NCBI GenBank assembly: GCA_963971225.1 | Contig: OZ020267.1 | Location: forward strand, 7,963,574-8,027,573 | Length of the DNA: 64,000 bases | Direction of reading: 5' to 3' | DNA from: Melieria omissa | Taxonomy: Eukaryota; Arthropoda; Insecta; Diptera; Ulidiidae | In this document: piece after piece, positions 25,770-50,420 of the stretch | Numbering within the stretch: position 1 is the stretch's first letter | How the letters are laid out: every line of letters begins with the position of its first letter | Notes under the pieces: model-generated | The model's input: the letters and a program-made list of their open reading frames with translations, nothing else | Told to the model about the DNA's origin: nothing | Databases searched by the model: none | Position numbers and translations under genes: made by a program

Positions 25770-26100
25770 GTGAAAAAGATATTCGATGCGGCAATTGGAG
25801 GTCGAGTCCCTCGAGGAGAGAGTCCGTGTTTGCGGTGGAAGGACCAAGTTGAAGACGTCCTACCATCTTCTGGTATGACATACTGGAGAGAAATTGTTGT
25901 TATGACCAGGAGCGGATTTAGAAAAATATTTCGGGGGGTTTCCAAAAAATAATTCTTTAATATTCATAAAACGCCTTTTCATTTGTATGAAGTTTAAAGT
26001 CGATTCTAAAATTTCAGGGGGGGCGAGGTTCAACCCCAAAACACCCTCTGAATCCGCCACTGGTTATGACCAATTAAGAAAACGAAGAAGTAGTAAAAGT
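25770..26100 (+). mobile_element. RTE-type retrotransposon tail, split by a MITE
   Basis: Plus-strand codons read KKIFDAAIGGRV then CLRWKDQVEDVLPSSGMTYW. This matches the C-terminus of the RTE-like element at 48714-49694 (KKAFDAMVGGRR, CLRWKDQVEEAL), so both belong to one family. The fragment is cut at 25907 by a hAT MITE and resumes at 26071. No reverse transcriptase core is present. Confidence 0.75.
25907..26062. mobile_element. hAT-type MITE with 8-bp target duplication
   Basis: The element starts CAGGAGCGGATTTAG and ends, inverted, with CAGTGGCGGATTCA, a characteristic hAT terminal repeat. GTTATGAC is duplicated exactly at 25899-25906 and 26063-26070, the 8-bp target duplication expected of hAT. 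It is 156 bp with no coding capacity. Confidence 0.9.
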
Positions 26101-26464
26101 CCGATCGTCACCTGAGAAAACAATTGTCGTATGTCCTACTAAGCTTAATGGAACTTACGACATTCGTTTTCTGAGGTGACGCCATTACAACGTTTGACAG
26201 AACAAACTTTGGATCTATCCAAAAGTGTATGTAGGTGTGAAACTAGAAATCATTCAAAGTATCATGTACTCGGTTTTTCATTTTTTTCCTCTGAACCAAT
26301 AAAGTTAGAAGAATAAAATGAAGAGCTGAGACACTACAGACAGATATTTAAAACATACAAAACGGATTCAAAGGATTCTTCTTCAACGGTATTGAACACA
26401 TGTTTGAAATGTTTTTACTACTGAAAGTGAAAGTTCACAAGATTCAATGGTTTTCTTTCTTTTG

Positions 26465-27226
26465 ATGTGATGTGGTGTGATGAGATCATTTGATGTGATG
26501 TGATGGATGTGGTATGATGTCATGTCATGCCATATGATTTGATTTGAAATTATATGATGTGATGTCATTTGATTTAATGAATTGTGATGTGATGTGATGT
26601 CATTTGATGCGATGCGCTGTAATGTTATGTGTGTGAATTGAAATTTAAAAAGATTCAATGTTTTTCTTTCTTTTGATGTGATGTGGTGTGGTGTGATAAG
26701 AAAAAAATGTGATGTGATTTGATGAATGTGGTATGATGATGAGTTAATGCGATATGATGTGATGTGATTAGATGTTATGTTGTGTGATGTGATGTGATGT
26801 CATTTTATGTGATGTGATGTGATTTTATGTGATGCGCAGTAATGTGATGTGTGTGATTGATTTTGATGATTTTGTTTTATTTAATTTTATCTGATGTGAT
26901 GTGATGTGATGTGATGTGATGTGATGTGATGTGATGTGATGTGATGTGATGTGATGTGATGTGATGTGACGTGATGTGATGTGATGTGATGTGATGTGAT
27001 GTGATGTGATGTGATGTGATGTGATGTGATGTGATGTGATGTGATGTGATGTGATGTGATGTGATGTGATGTGATGTGATGTGATGTGATGTGATGTGAT
27101 GTGATGTGATGTGATGTGATGTGATGTGATGTGATGTGATGTGATGTGATGTGATGTGATGTGATGTGATGTGATGTGATGTGATGTGATGTGATGTGAT
27201 GTAATACGATTTGATTTGATGTAAAG
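26465..27226. repeat. Long GTGAT pentanucleotide microsatellite
   Basis: From 26892 to 27202 the sequence is an almost uninterrupted GTGAT repeat, about 62 units in 311 bp, with a single substitution (C at 26970). A degenerate halo of the same motif spans 26465-26870 and contains a diverged direct duplication: AAGATTCAATG...TTTTCTTTCTTTTGATG occurs near 26440 and 26650. The minus strand is free of stops only because of the repeat, giving a His/Ile/Thr/Ser translation; this is not a gene. Confidence 0.98.
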
Positions 27227-30060
27227 ATTTACAGCAAACAGAAGCTCGGATCATTGTATGTACTATTTCGCATAAATAATTTTTAACAATCCCCTTCTTT
27301 CACTAAACAAAAAATCCACCGCGCAGCAGCCACTTTACGGTACAGTAACCAAAACGAAATATTTCCCCCTTTCCCGCGTCATAATTTGGAATTTCATCAA
27401 TTGACCATCAGATCGAAATAAACTTCGCACTGAGAATGATATGTAAATTTTGTTGCTCGTTATTGAATTATGACAGCCGAACAGTGACATTGTCACAAGT
27501 TGTGTTTTCAACAACAGACCCAACGTTTCTTATTTTCCCACACACAGACACACTCATACGTTTACTCTCGCGGAATATCCAATCTCTTTACTCAATCGCG
27601 CCAAGTCAATAATATAGAAATCATTTTCTTGTTCATTAACAGCACATGAAAGGCCGAGAGCACCAAACTAGCTGTGATAAAAGTGAGAAAAACGCTGAAA
27701 ATTTGTACGTTGTTATTCTTTGAGGTTTTCGGGTTTTCTGGCCGAACAACGATGGCGAAAAAAAATGATAATTGAGAAGAATCCCATAACGCCCACCCAA
27801 CTGGCGGTCACTCGCAGCGATTTTCCGTTGCCAGATGTTTTTCATTCAACAAGTCGAAATATTTGCCCATTTTATCAAAGTTAATTAATTTCTTAGTAAT
27901 GTTTATTAATGTCAAATGTTTATTTATGTAAAATATTTATTAAAGCGAATGCAACTTAAAATATATTCGTCCTAGTGATTTTAAGTGTGGATTATGGTAC
28001 CATACGTTTTTGGTTATTTAATCATAATGGGAAATAAGAAACCCTAGTTGTATTCATAGGCCTCCTACCAAAAGCACCAACAGAATAAAGAACCATAAGT
28101 ACATTTACAGGACTTCGACTACCAAAAGTAGTATGTGATGGATGTAGCTGTGAGGCAGAACAAAAAAGACACAGATAAAAGAGAACCATGAATATTAAAT
28201 GTCCTGAATTCCCATTAAGACATTAGAGCGTCTCTACTATAGCAGTCACTGGACCACAGAGAGGTACGCCCAGCACCTGGACCAACCTCTCAATGATTAA
28301 ATTAAATGAAAAAGAGAATATTTTGCAACTGATGTGCTACTGCCCAGTTCTGGTCCAAAGGAGATTTCATCCCTTTGGGACCCCCTATTCATCGCCTATT
28401 CAACCTGTCAACCATTGACATTAACGGTGGCGCCCGTTTCATAAAGATGTCCCAATGGCTTTCCTCTTCAACTCGGAGGGAAGTGTGTAGTTAGTTGTAG
28501 GGTCCTAGTCTATTCTTGCATCTTAAGCTACCACTCTAACCTAACTTAACCGAACTTAGATATATGAGTCAGAACCTCAGTTTACTAAAGATGTAATAAT
28601 AAGAAAGTGTTCTTAAACTCACATAATTTTTAAACTCACTTTCATAATTTTTTAGGTGAGAACGAACTTGATTAATAATTGTTTAGATATATAAAGCTTT
28701 TTGAGTTGAAACAGTGAAAGAAACTCATGGGAACGAACTGTAAGTTCCAATGCATGAAAGGCATCTCAGTATTTGTCATGCTTTGTCCGGTACTGCAGGA
28801 TCTTCGACTCTGTACCCTGGGGTCAAGATTTCTGATGAACCATGCTAACGCAGCGAAAGTTGAAATCATGAATCTGGATTTTTCATGGATTGAAACTGTT
28901 TATTTCAGAAGGGATTCATAATGAGCCATATTGACCTCGAAGTTAATGTGCAGTCTGTGCCCTACACTTCACACCTAACCTAACACTTTCTCATACTTTC
29001 AGATAAAACAATTTGAAGTCTTCTTTATAAAAATTGACAAATTGTTTCTCGTAGAGCTGAATAATTTAAAATAATAATAATAAACCTTAGAGTTTCTAGA
29101 ACGGAAACTTTTACTAAAGCTTCTAAAAGAGATATGTTTAGTAAAGTGTTTAGTAATTTTGAAGAAATATATTTTTATTATAAAACCAAACTTATAAACT
29201 CCAAGTGAGAAGTTTGAAGGTATGGAAAATGAAGTCAGTTTTAGATGAGAAAATATCAGTGCTTCCTTTTGCTACATCTGAAACTTTGTTAATAATACCA
29301 GCGATCTGTTTTAGTGGATTTTTAGTTTATTGACAATTTAGTCAAATAGACCAGAATCTTATTGACTTGTATTACATTTACAAATAGTTAGAAAAATTAG
29401 AAAATTTTTGACAAAATACATACAACATCACCTGAAAAATTACAAAAATAATAGATGAATTAATTAGATGAAATAGTCCTGTTGAAGTCCAATGCTGGTG
29501 AACGAAGTAAATAAGGAAAAATAAAAGTGATCTGTTTTAAGATAAGTAAATGAAATAACTAAAAAAACAAAATCAAACAAATCGTTTTCAACTACTTTAA
29601 AACGTTTCAAATCAAATCGAAGCACTTGCGAAAAACGAAAAATATTTTCGTAAGATTACAACTTGTTAAAATATCTTCGATATCAGTTCCAATCACAAAC
29701 TAACTCCGTTCTCTATTTATAAACTATATTCTGTATCCTATTTCTTGAAATATCTCCGATATGCATTCCAACATCCGACTCTCCCATTAATAAACTTCTA
29801 TATTCTGTTTCGTATAATTCCCAAGTGGGATTTTTTTCAATATTCCATACGGCAATATCTTTCATTCATCTCTCACACTCAGACACACACACTGAAGACT
29901 CTGCAAGTTGCTCGCTATCTCTTCGCTGTAAAATGGTTCATGGTTCTTCCTGTTGCATTTAAGGACAAAGTACCGTTAACTGGTAATTAACCCAATTTCC
30001 ATTGCCCAACTGCAATATTCTCCATACAACCTAACAATCTTTAAACTGAAAATTGTTTTC
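27227..30060. other. Intergenic, no gene supported
   Basis: AT-rich intergenic DNA. Stretches ending in CTAACCTAAC-like strings (28530-28550, 28972-28982) may be tails of old retroposed repeats. Short frames at 28672-28921 are overlapping and without domains. Confidence 0.45.
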
Positions 30061-31491
30061 CTTTCGATTTCATATCCTGAGAAAATGCTCAGAAAATGCA
30101 GTCAGTATGCCGTCGCGAGATTCCACCCACCTCGGCGCGAGAGCCTTCACTGGTCGCTGGCCACTGACCGTTGTTCGGCGCGCGAGAGCGGCCAAAAATC
30201 AAATGATTTTATTTTTAAAAATCTACACGTTGTATTCAAGGGCAGAAGAAGCTCAACATTTTCCCACCGCATTTCTGTCGATGTGCGATGCTCGATCGCG
30301 AAAAACGCACAGATTTCGAAAGACGACGCTCGTCGAGATATCGCGCACGCAACGCGCCCGCAGGTGCCGTATAGAAATTCTGAATTTTCAGCAGCGGAAA
30401 GTAAAATTAAAGTGGCCAGTTGGACGGGATGCAGTGCGTCAAACAATTGGAACAAACAAACCTTAAACAACAATAAGCAGGAAACATTCGTGCATGTTGC
30501 GAATTGAAAGAGGAAAACAAGGTGTTAACTGCGAAAATAAAGTGTGCGTGTGTGTGTGTGTAAGTGTGGGTGTGTCGGTGTCGGCGTGTGCGGTGTGCGG
30601 TGTTCGGTGTGCGCGCTGTGAAAAGTGTAAATATAACTCGAGGGGGCCAAAATAAAATCGCTATGTAAAATTTCGGCAGACGGAAAGTTCAAGTTCGAAC
30701 GGCCCGTGTGTGCAACTGCGCCTGTCACAATAACGTCGCGCCGATGAGTGGCAGAAATTGTCAATTGCAAGTGACCGAATACTGGCGGCGGTGTGTGCAG
30801 CGCAACGCGAGCTGTGACAACACAAAAGTGATTGATGCATGCTATGTGTGTGTGTGTGTGTGTGCTATGAAGACAAATTGAAATGGGCAAATTTGATTTA
30901 ATTATTGATTTAAAAAATATAAATTTTGAATTGTGCGCAAAAAATAAATGAGAGCAAATAATAAGAAAAAAATTGCATGCGACAAAAACGCTGTGTGAAA
31001 AATATTTGAATATAAAATTTTAAGTGTTGGAAATTTTAGACAAAATTCGAATCTAAAAGCAAACTAAATAAACGAAAATATATTTATTGTTTCTTTCATT
31101 CTTTTTCATCGGTTAACTTGGCTTTCTTGCTCACTTGAATACACAAACAACAAATAATTTAATTTATTACCGAAAATTGTGCGACAAAAAAATATGAAAA
31201 CACAACAACAACAACAATAAGTTCAAGGCACGCGAAAGAGTATCACTGAATAGCAAGTGAAAAAAATACATATAGGAAAAATATATAGAAAATTAAACAA
31301 ACAAAAAAATCATAGATAAAAAACAAAAGAAAAATATTTATATATAAAAAAAGCGCAAGACTTTAGCAAAAGACATAATTCACGCCTTTGAGGCAAAACT
31401 GAGTAAAAACGAAGCTTTAACAACAACAACAACAAAATAGCAAATAACAACAACAACGCCGACGCCAACTGAAATCTAATAAATTCACAAA
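30061..31491 (+). promoter_or_regulatory. Probable promoter and 5' leader of CanA1
   Basis: Directly upstream of the calcineurin start codon the DNA is GC-richer near 30080-30480 (possible promoter and first-exon DNA), has GT microsatellites (30540-30620, 30845-30863), and then becomes A-rich with CAACAA runs (31200-31490) that lead without a visible boundary into the ATG. A TCAGTA initiator-like string lies at 30102-30107. The transcription start and any untranslated introns cannot be fixed from sequence alone. Confidence 0.4.
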
Positions 31492-44021
<12,530 letters not shown>

Positions 44022-44600
44022 ACTGTAGTTTGTAGTAGATATTTTTTTTAAATATACATAACTATTTATAGCTATAGCTTTATAGCTATTGTGTTAAAAT
44101 ATTTATTGTCTAATTATGATTTTTCGAATGTTATTTTTTAGTTGAATTTAATTATTTTTTTAGGTTTTTTCAAATTTTATGTATGAAACTTTTTTAAATG
44201 ACTTTAAAAATCGCATATTTATGTTTTTTACTATTTTTTATTTTTTTGTTTTTAATATTTGAGCATTCTGGTTTCTTATTATTTAAGATTTTATGTTTTT
44301 CATTTGTTGTAGGCATCTTTAATTAAAAGGGTTTTTTCGAATTTTTCAAATTTTATATGTGAGATTATTTTTAAAAATTGTTTTAAAATTTTGTATTTTT
44401 TTTACTAATTTTAAATTTTTTGTTTTTAATATTTTAGTATATGTGTTTCTTATTATTAAAGATTTTATGTTTCTCATTTCTTGTAGCCACCTAAAATCGT
44501 CTGTCTTTATTGTTTATTACGGACACAACATATGGAAAAATTTTATAAAATTTAAAATTTCAAGTTTTTATTTAACAATTATTTCTTTATGAAAATCTTA
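44022..44600. other. CanA1 3' flank with AT-rich tandem duplication
   Basis: After the calcineurin stop codon the sequence is extremely AT-rich. Two diverged tandem copies of about 170-185 bp lie at roughly 44155-44320 and 44325-44490, sharing TTTTTGTTTTTAATATTT and TTAAGATTTTATGTTT. The first AATAAA I noted downstream is at 45136-45141, so the 3' end of the transcript is uncertain. Confidence 0.45.
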
Positions 44601-47600
44601 ATTTTATAGAAATGTTTAATAAAATGCTCGAATTGCAAACAGCCAAAACTTATCTAAAAAAAATAACTATGCGCGTCACAGTTTGTGGAACTGTTTGCAG
44701 ATATCTAATCAGATCAACACATGATCGCTCGACGGCGGGCAGCTGCTATCTTCTCGTTCGCTCAAATAATGACAAACAACGCGTTGCGCACGTTTTCAGC
44801 ATCGACGCCGCATACCGGCAACGGAATCGCTTAGCGTCTCGTCGCCCGTTTTGAGACACTTTTTTCTGCTCTGAACTATTGTGATGCAAATGCGGCCCTT
44901 ACAGCAACAACACCCTAATCGCATTGTGTGGGCGTGTTATGAAATTTCACGAGTGCGACACGAACTGACAGCGTAATAACACTTCCAAGTGTTGCAGCAC
45001 GTATAATGTATAACTTTTTACTGGCTTTTTTGATTTATTGCATTTCTACTTTTACTTTTCAGGTATGAATTTTATTTGGAAGCTGTAAACCGTTGAGAAT
45101 GCGAACATTACTCGGCGAAATTTCGTAATTAGAGGAATAAATATTTTTATTTTTTAGGGAAAATAAAGAAAATCTTGTTAGATAGTTGACCAGCGAGTGT
45201 GAGCGAAAGAGAGAGAGAAAGCATAACAGAAACACCTAGTAATAAAAAAGAATGTCTCAGATTCACTGGGAATATTGTCCTTCACCAAAAACAATAATTT
45301 TTTATTTTGTTCAATCAAATGAGCTAAAAGTCTGTAGGAACTTTACTGGCTCGGAGTAGATCCTTGGATTCTCAGCTTTATCAGCTTAAAATCTCTAGAA
45401 ACATAGCCTGGCTTGGTAAATCCTTTAGTTCTCAGCTCAGTGCTCTAATGTTCTTGGATTCATAGGATTTGCCGAGATCCTTGCGGACTTCAACCAGAAA
45501 GTTGTATTGTACCTCTTGTTCCATCTGATTTTTCATGAGCTCAAATATTACATCAGACTTTTCTGCAATATTGGCTTCAGGTCCTCATTATGAAAGACTC
45601 TTAACTGTGTGTTGGTTCGATTGCGCAGCGACTTTTAATACACAGCAGCATACTTTCCAAAAATTTTTTACTCATCCAATGGGATATGCGACGTCAGCGA
45701 TAGTCTCATGAATATGCGGCAGCAAACAATTTCCCAAGAAAGCAAATATTTTCATACCGTAGATAGACGTTTTGAAATTGCTTTATTTGTGATTAAAACT
45801 CAAACGTAGTCCAAATGTTTTTCTGTCTTGAAACTTTTCCATGTGCTGCCAACTGAAAGATTTTTATCTCTTTGCTTCGAGAGTAATGTGTGTTGATGTG
45901 CTTGGCGTCATAAAATGACTTTGACTTTCATTTTATGACTTTGCTGCACACACTTGTGTCGCTATCGAACTGTGAGAGTTGCTGAAAGTAGAAAACTGGA
46001 GTAAATGCGTTTGCTCTACAATTGTTACAATGGTTCTACAAATAAATATTTCAACATGGAATATGCATTCATATTTGAAGTGCCACAATGCGTTAAGGGC
46101 AACATACCACTAATTAGTGATCGGCGCCGGCGTATCCTCTGCACCACTAACCAACTACTTTCTTAAGTGGTTTACTCTGTAATCAGTTGAAGTGATCTAA
46201 CGCTTAGAAGTCTGCATCATTGAAACCTCAACAAGTGGTCTATTGGATTGTTAAACACGATCGATAACTGTTGCTAATCAGATCATTAATTGCCAAGTAT
46301 TACAAATATTTCTATACTATCACGGACAGTCACTGTAATCTTACCTAAAGGAAGTTAATGGAAGGACACTTAAAACACAGTTGTCCTACTTATTATAATA
46401 ATACTTCCTGCTGAAGTGAGGAAACATAATTTCAATAATTTTCAAGTTTACTATCTTAAAGTTTGTACAGGTCGTAGTGGCAAGAATGACTGGAAATGTC
46501 CAGAAAGAAGTTCAGGAATACTAACCCTGAAAGTAGTAAATGAAGAGCTGCATTTCCACCACGTGTTCGGAGATTCCTTAATAAAATGGCTCAAGTGATG
46601 GAACTTACTCCACCAGATCACAGACTCTGAAGATGTAATGCAAAAAAGACTCCGACGCTCCGGAAAGCATATCTGGAACAAGAGCCGAATCTCTCGATTT
46701 GATCCCTCAAATTAATATTAAATTGTAGCAGTTATGGGTAGAACAAAAGTTCCAAGAGAAAGTTTGAAAAACCTATAAAGACATCACAATAGATCCAATC
46801 GGTTACTGAGTATATTGTACCATAAGAACGACTGTAAAGTAAGTCAGGTCAGTCAAAAGTCAACAATCTTTTTCAAAACTAAGTATATGTACAGATCACA
46901 GATAAGTGGAACTAAAGATTACCTTAGCACTTTTGATGTAAAATAGGATAGTAATATATGAGTTGTAGCAGTTGTAGTCTTTGAGGGGGAAACGTATTTT
47001 TAGGCAAATCTGCCAAAAATTTAATGACCTATTGACTCTGGCATCTCTGTAGCAGAAAAAGAATACAGACACAAAGGTAAGTAGATTCTTCTGCGACTAA
47101 GTGATAGCCATTTTGTTTAGTAGACCCTACAGAATTGCTTCTCTACCCTGACTCCCTTTTTTATATTATAAGTAGCTTATTTTACCTTAATTTATAACTG
47201 ATTGTCGTTGAAGTTGTTGAATCCAGTTACTTATATGTAGTAACTTATTGTAGCTCAATCGAAAACTAATCGTTGTGGTACGAAATAAACACTTAAACAC
47301 ATTTTCAGTTTTGGCTAAATTCTGGCGTTCCAGTTAATTTCTGAGCTTTGATATATTCAGAGATCTATAGTAGAATTTTATGGCAAATATTTTTGTGGTA
47401 CATTTTGTCCTTAAAAAGTCCTGTTTTACAGAACATTTTTGGCATTTTAGAAAAAAGGGTCAAATTTACCCATATAAATAGGAGCTACAGGGTTAAAATG
47501 CTCGACAAAAATGTTCCTCGTAGTGTTTTACACTAAATTGCGGAACACATCATATACCTAAAATGTGAGATTACATGGTTTTCGTATGTCGATTCACCAT

Positions 47601-48068
47601 AAGAATGCGCGAAAAGGGGGAAACTTTGACGCCCCTAAAAAAAACTTCAGAAGTAAACTTTCAAAACGCCGATACACGTATATTTTTTTTAGTCCCTCTA
47701 CCAGAATCCATTGTCAGAACCTTGTACTTTAAAAAAAAATTTGGTTTTGTTGTGCAGTGTTATTGAAATTTTAATTTTTAAAAGAAAAAATCGGACCCAA
47801 CGCAAAACAAATCCTGTGAAAATTATCAGCAATGCATACAAAGAGAAAATGTTGGTAACTTGACGTAAATTTTAAGGTTTTAAAGTATCAAAAACAATAG
47901 AGGTACCGTTCACTTGATGAAACCAAACATTTATTGCTCAGATAAAACAAATCGAAGATTTCTTGACGATGGTGAAGAGCAACAAAAATATTCGTTATAT
48001 CGAATAGCAAATTTCACTTTCGTTCGTTATATAACTAGAGCCATCAATGGAAAAAATTTGGCCGTACG
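44601..48068. other. Intergenic, no gene supported
   Basis: Intergenic DNA between CanA1 and the phosphatase. A GC-richer patch lies at 44680-44870 but its open frame (44612-44854) has no domain. The rest is AT-rich without recognisable transposon ends or genes. Confidence 0.45.
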
Positions 48069-48072
48069 TTAA

Positions 48073-48573
48073 CCCTTTACACGGCAACAGCGAATTTTTT
48101 CATCAAATGTTGTTTTTTAGATATAAACCTAAATTTACAAAAACACGTATTTTTTATTTTTTAATATTCTTTAATTGTGTAAGGTTTTTTTGTAAAAAAC
48201 ATTAAAAAAAAAAAAACAAAAAGCATTAAAACTTGTTTTTTTATTTTAATCTGTTTAGTAATAAAGTAATTAATGCGTTTGTTGTAGCATAGTCCTACTC
48301 CGCATTTTTCGCAAAGTGTTTGTGTTTTTTTATTAATAAGTTAAATCACTTTTGCTTCACTAAAATAAATGCGTGCAACTTTTCGCAAAAACGGTAAAAT
48401 AAGTGCTGTCAAGTAAAATTTAGTTACTTTTTCCCACTTTTAATGCCAGTATTTCAAAAAAGGAACCTTGCATTGTTGTAAAATCGCAAGAAAGAGTCGT
48501 TTTGATAATTACTTCCGAAATTACGGGCAATTTTACGGTTGGTTGCAGATATGCAACTGTACCGTGTAAAGGG
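48073..48573. mobile_element. Second piggyBac-type MITE
   Basis: TTAA at 48069-48072 and 48574-48577 flanks a 501-bp AT-rich element whose ends are perfect 12-bp inverted repeats, CCCTTTACACGG and CCGTGTAAAGGG. There is no coding capacity. TTAA targets plus a CCCT start indicate the piggyBac superfamily. Its terminal bases after CCCT differ from those of the 41987 MITE, so it is another family. Confidence 0.8.
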
Positions 48574-48713
48574 TTAAATCGTAAATACGTTAAATGGAAA
48601 GTTCGTTATACTAGACGTCCACTGTACTTGTTGCAATGTTTTGTAATAATTGATAACATTTTTGCTTAACATATTTAATTTGGGAAGTTTTTTACTACAA
48701 GCTGAAATAAATA

Positions 48714-49694
48714 CTTACTTACTTACTTACTTAACTGGCCATAACAACCCGTTATCGGGTTACGGCCTGCCGCAAAACTTCTCTCCAGGCGCCTCTGCTT
48801 CGCGCGCGCCTTCTCCAGTTGGTCACACCAAGAGATACCAGGGCCTCTTCCACTTGGTCCTTCCACCGGAGACACGGCCTCCCTCTTCGCCGTCGACCTC
48901 CAACCATCGCATCGAATGCCTTTTTCGCCGGAGCTTCGTCGTCCATGCGGCAGACATGGCCGAGCCAGCGTAGCCGCTGGATGTTAATTCGCTGCGCTAC
49001 GTCCATGTCCTTATACAGCTCATACAGCTCGTTATTGGTTCGTATGCGATAGTCGTCACCAACCCGAACAGGGCCGAAGATTTTGCGAAGCACCTTCCTC
49101 TCGAACACTCCAAGGGCCGCTATGTCGTTTCGTGTCATTGTCCATGCTTCAGCGCCATAGAGGAGCACGGGCAAGATAAGCGTCCTATAGAGTGCAAGTT
49201 TTGTCGGTCGAGAGAGGTCTCTACTTCTCAATTGCCTACCGAGACCGTAGTAGCACCTGTTGGCAAGAGTTATCCTTCGCTTTATCTCCAGACTGACATC
49301 ATTGCTGCTGTTGATGGCGGTGCCAAGGTAGACGAATTCCTTGACAACTTCAAAAGCATACCTGTCGGCCTCGACGTGAGACCCTAGCCGCTGCGAGTCC
49401 CTGCGTGTAGACAGCATATACTTCGTCTTGCCCTCATTTACCACCAGACCCATTTTGGCAGATTCTCTTTCGATAGCCGCAAAGGCAGCGGTGACATCTC
49501 GCTTGTTACGTCCGATGACATCAATATCATCAGCGTAAGCAAGGAGCTGGACACTTTTGTTGAAAATTGTGCCATTACGATGTACACCGGCCTTGCGCAG
49601 AACACTCTCCATGGTGAAGTTGAAGAGGTCGCAGGACAAAGGATCGCCCTGTCTGAAACCTCGAACGGTATCAAAGGGGTCGGAGAGGTCACTG
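48714..49694 (-). mobile_element. RTE-like non-LTR retrotransposon, 5'-truncated, recent
   Basis: The minus strand carries one uninterrupted frame for the C-terminal part of a reverse transcriptase: GFRQGDPLSCDLFNF, then the catalytic box LLAYADDIDVI, KMGLVVNEGKTKYM, and a C-terminus with LRWLGHVCRMDD, GRPCLRWKDQVEEAL and REVLRQAVTR. It ends in a short-repeat tail (TTAC repeats at 48714-48733 on the plus strand). A perfect 15-bp target duplication, AAGCTGAAATAAATA, lies at 48699-48713 and 49695-49709. The first codons of the open frame (beyond 49694) are host DNA. The endonuclease and first RT blocks are missing, so it is a truncated insertion, but no lesion is visible inside it. Confidence 0.92.
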
Positions 49695-49709
49695 AAGCTG
49701 AAATAAATA

Positions 49710-50249
49710 GAAACTATAAAAATATAGAAATTATTTAAAAACATTAAAAAATACTAAAAAATATTGATACCAAAAAATATTGTAAAATGTGTTGCAACTT
49801 ACATATAGCAAACATTATTGTCCTTCAGTTAAATAATAAAATAATACCTTTACAAAAAAAACTTTGAAAAATTATTTTTACAAATCCCCTCAAGGTGCAT
49901 GTCAACAATTTCATCATCTCTTCTGTTGCCAGATGAAATTATAAAAAATTATTGTGCCCAACTCTCATAACACACAAATTATGCTTTGCTCAGTCTCGTT
50001 TCTAAATAGTAAAATTTATTATGGGTAAAATCACAATCACTAAAAAACGTTTCCCCTGCAACCATCATAAGAACACTAAGAACAACAACACCACTTAACG
50101 ATGTGCGCAAACATCAGACATTATATGTAGTTAGCCGCGCAATTAGTGTCGTCCGTCCGGACTGCGTTGCCCGCAGCCGCAGCTGCCACCACGAGCCGGT
50201 GTGGTGTTCGGCATGCTGAGCCCCTCAGCTGATCGCTTGTCGTGTTGCT
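49710..50249. other. Intergenic, no gene supported
   Basis: AT-rich to about 50100, then rising GC content leading into the GATA-site cluster. No gene or repeat with clear edges. Confidence 0.4.
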
Positions 50250-50420
50250 GCTAATTATCTCGTGAGCAGCACGAAATCCAGCACGCGACACGCGTGTGAC
50301 TCACGCAGCCAGGCAGTGTCGCGGAGGCCGGTTGCGTCGACACGTGTTTATCATGTGTCTTCGTCTCGGCGACGACCTGTTATCAGTTGGCCGCCGATAA
50401 GCCGAAAATCTGTAAGTCAC
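50250..50420. promoter_or_regulatory. Candidate GATA-factor regulatory element
   Basis: Within about 150 bp of an unusually GC-rich island (50120-50470) there are three WGATAR sites on the minus strand (TTATCT 50255-50260, TTATCA 50348-50353, TTATCA 50380-50385) and a CGATAAG at 50395-50401. GATA factors drive gut and renal-tubule genes in flies, and Drosophila Aph-4 is a tubule gene, so an enhancer of the downstream phosphatase is plausible. TCTGTAAGT at 50409-50417 could instead be a splice donor of a non-coding first exon. Both readings are inference. Confidence 0.35.

Noticed and set aside
26877..27254. Minus-strand frame of 125 residues made of repeated His/Ile/Thr/Ser
   Set aside because: It is only the translation of the GTGAT microsatellite; the repeat has no stop codons on that strand.
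44612..44854. 80-residue plus-strand frame in a GC-richer patch downstream of CanA1
   Set aside because: No domain or splice support; could be non-coding regulatory DNA but nothing specific is visible.
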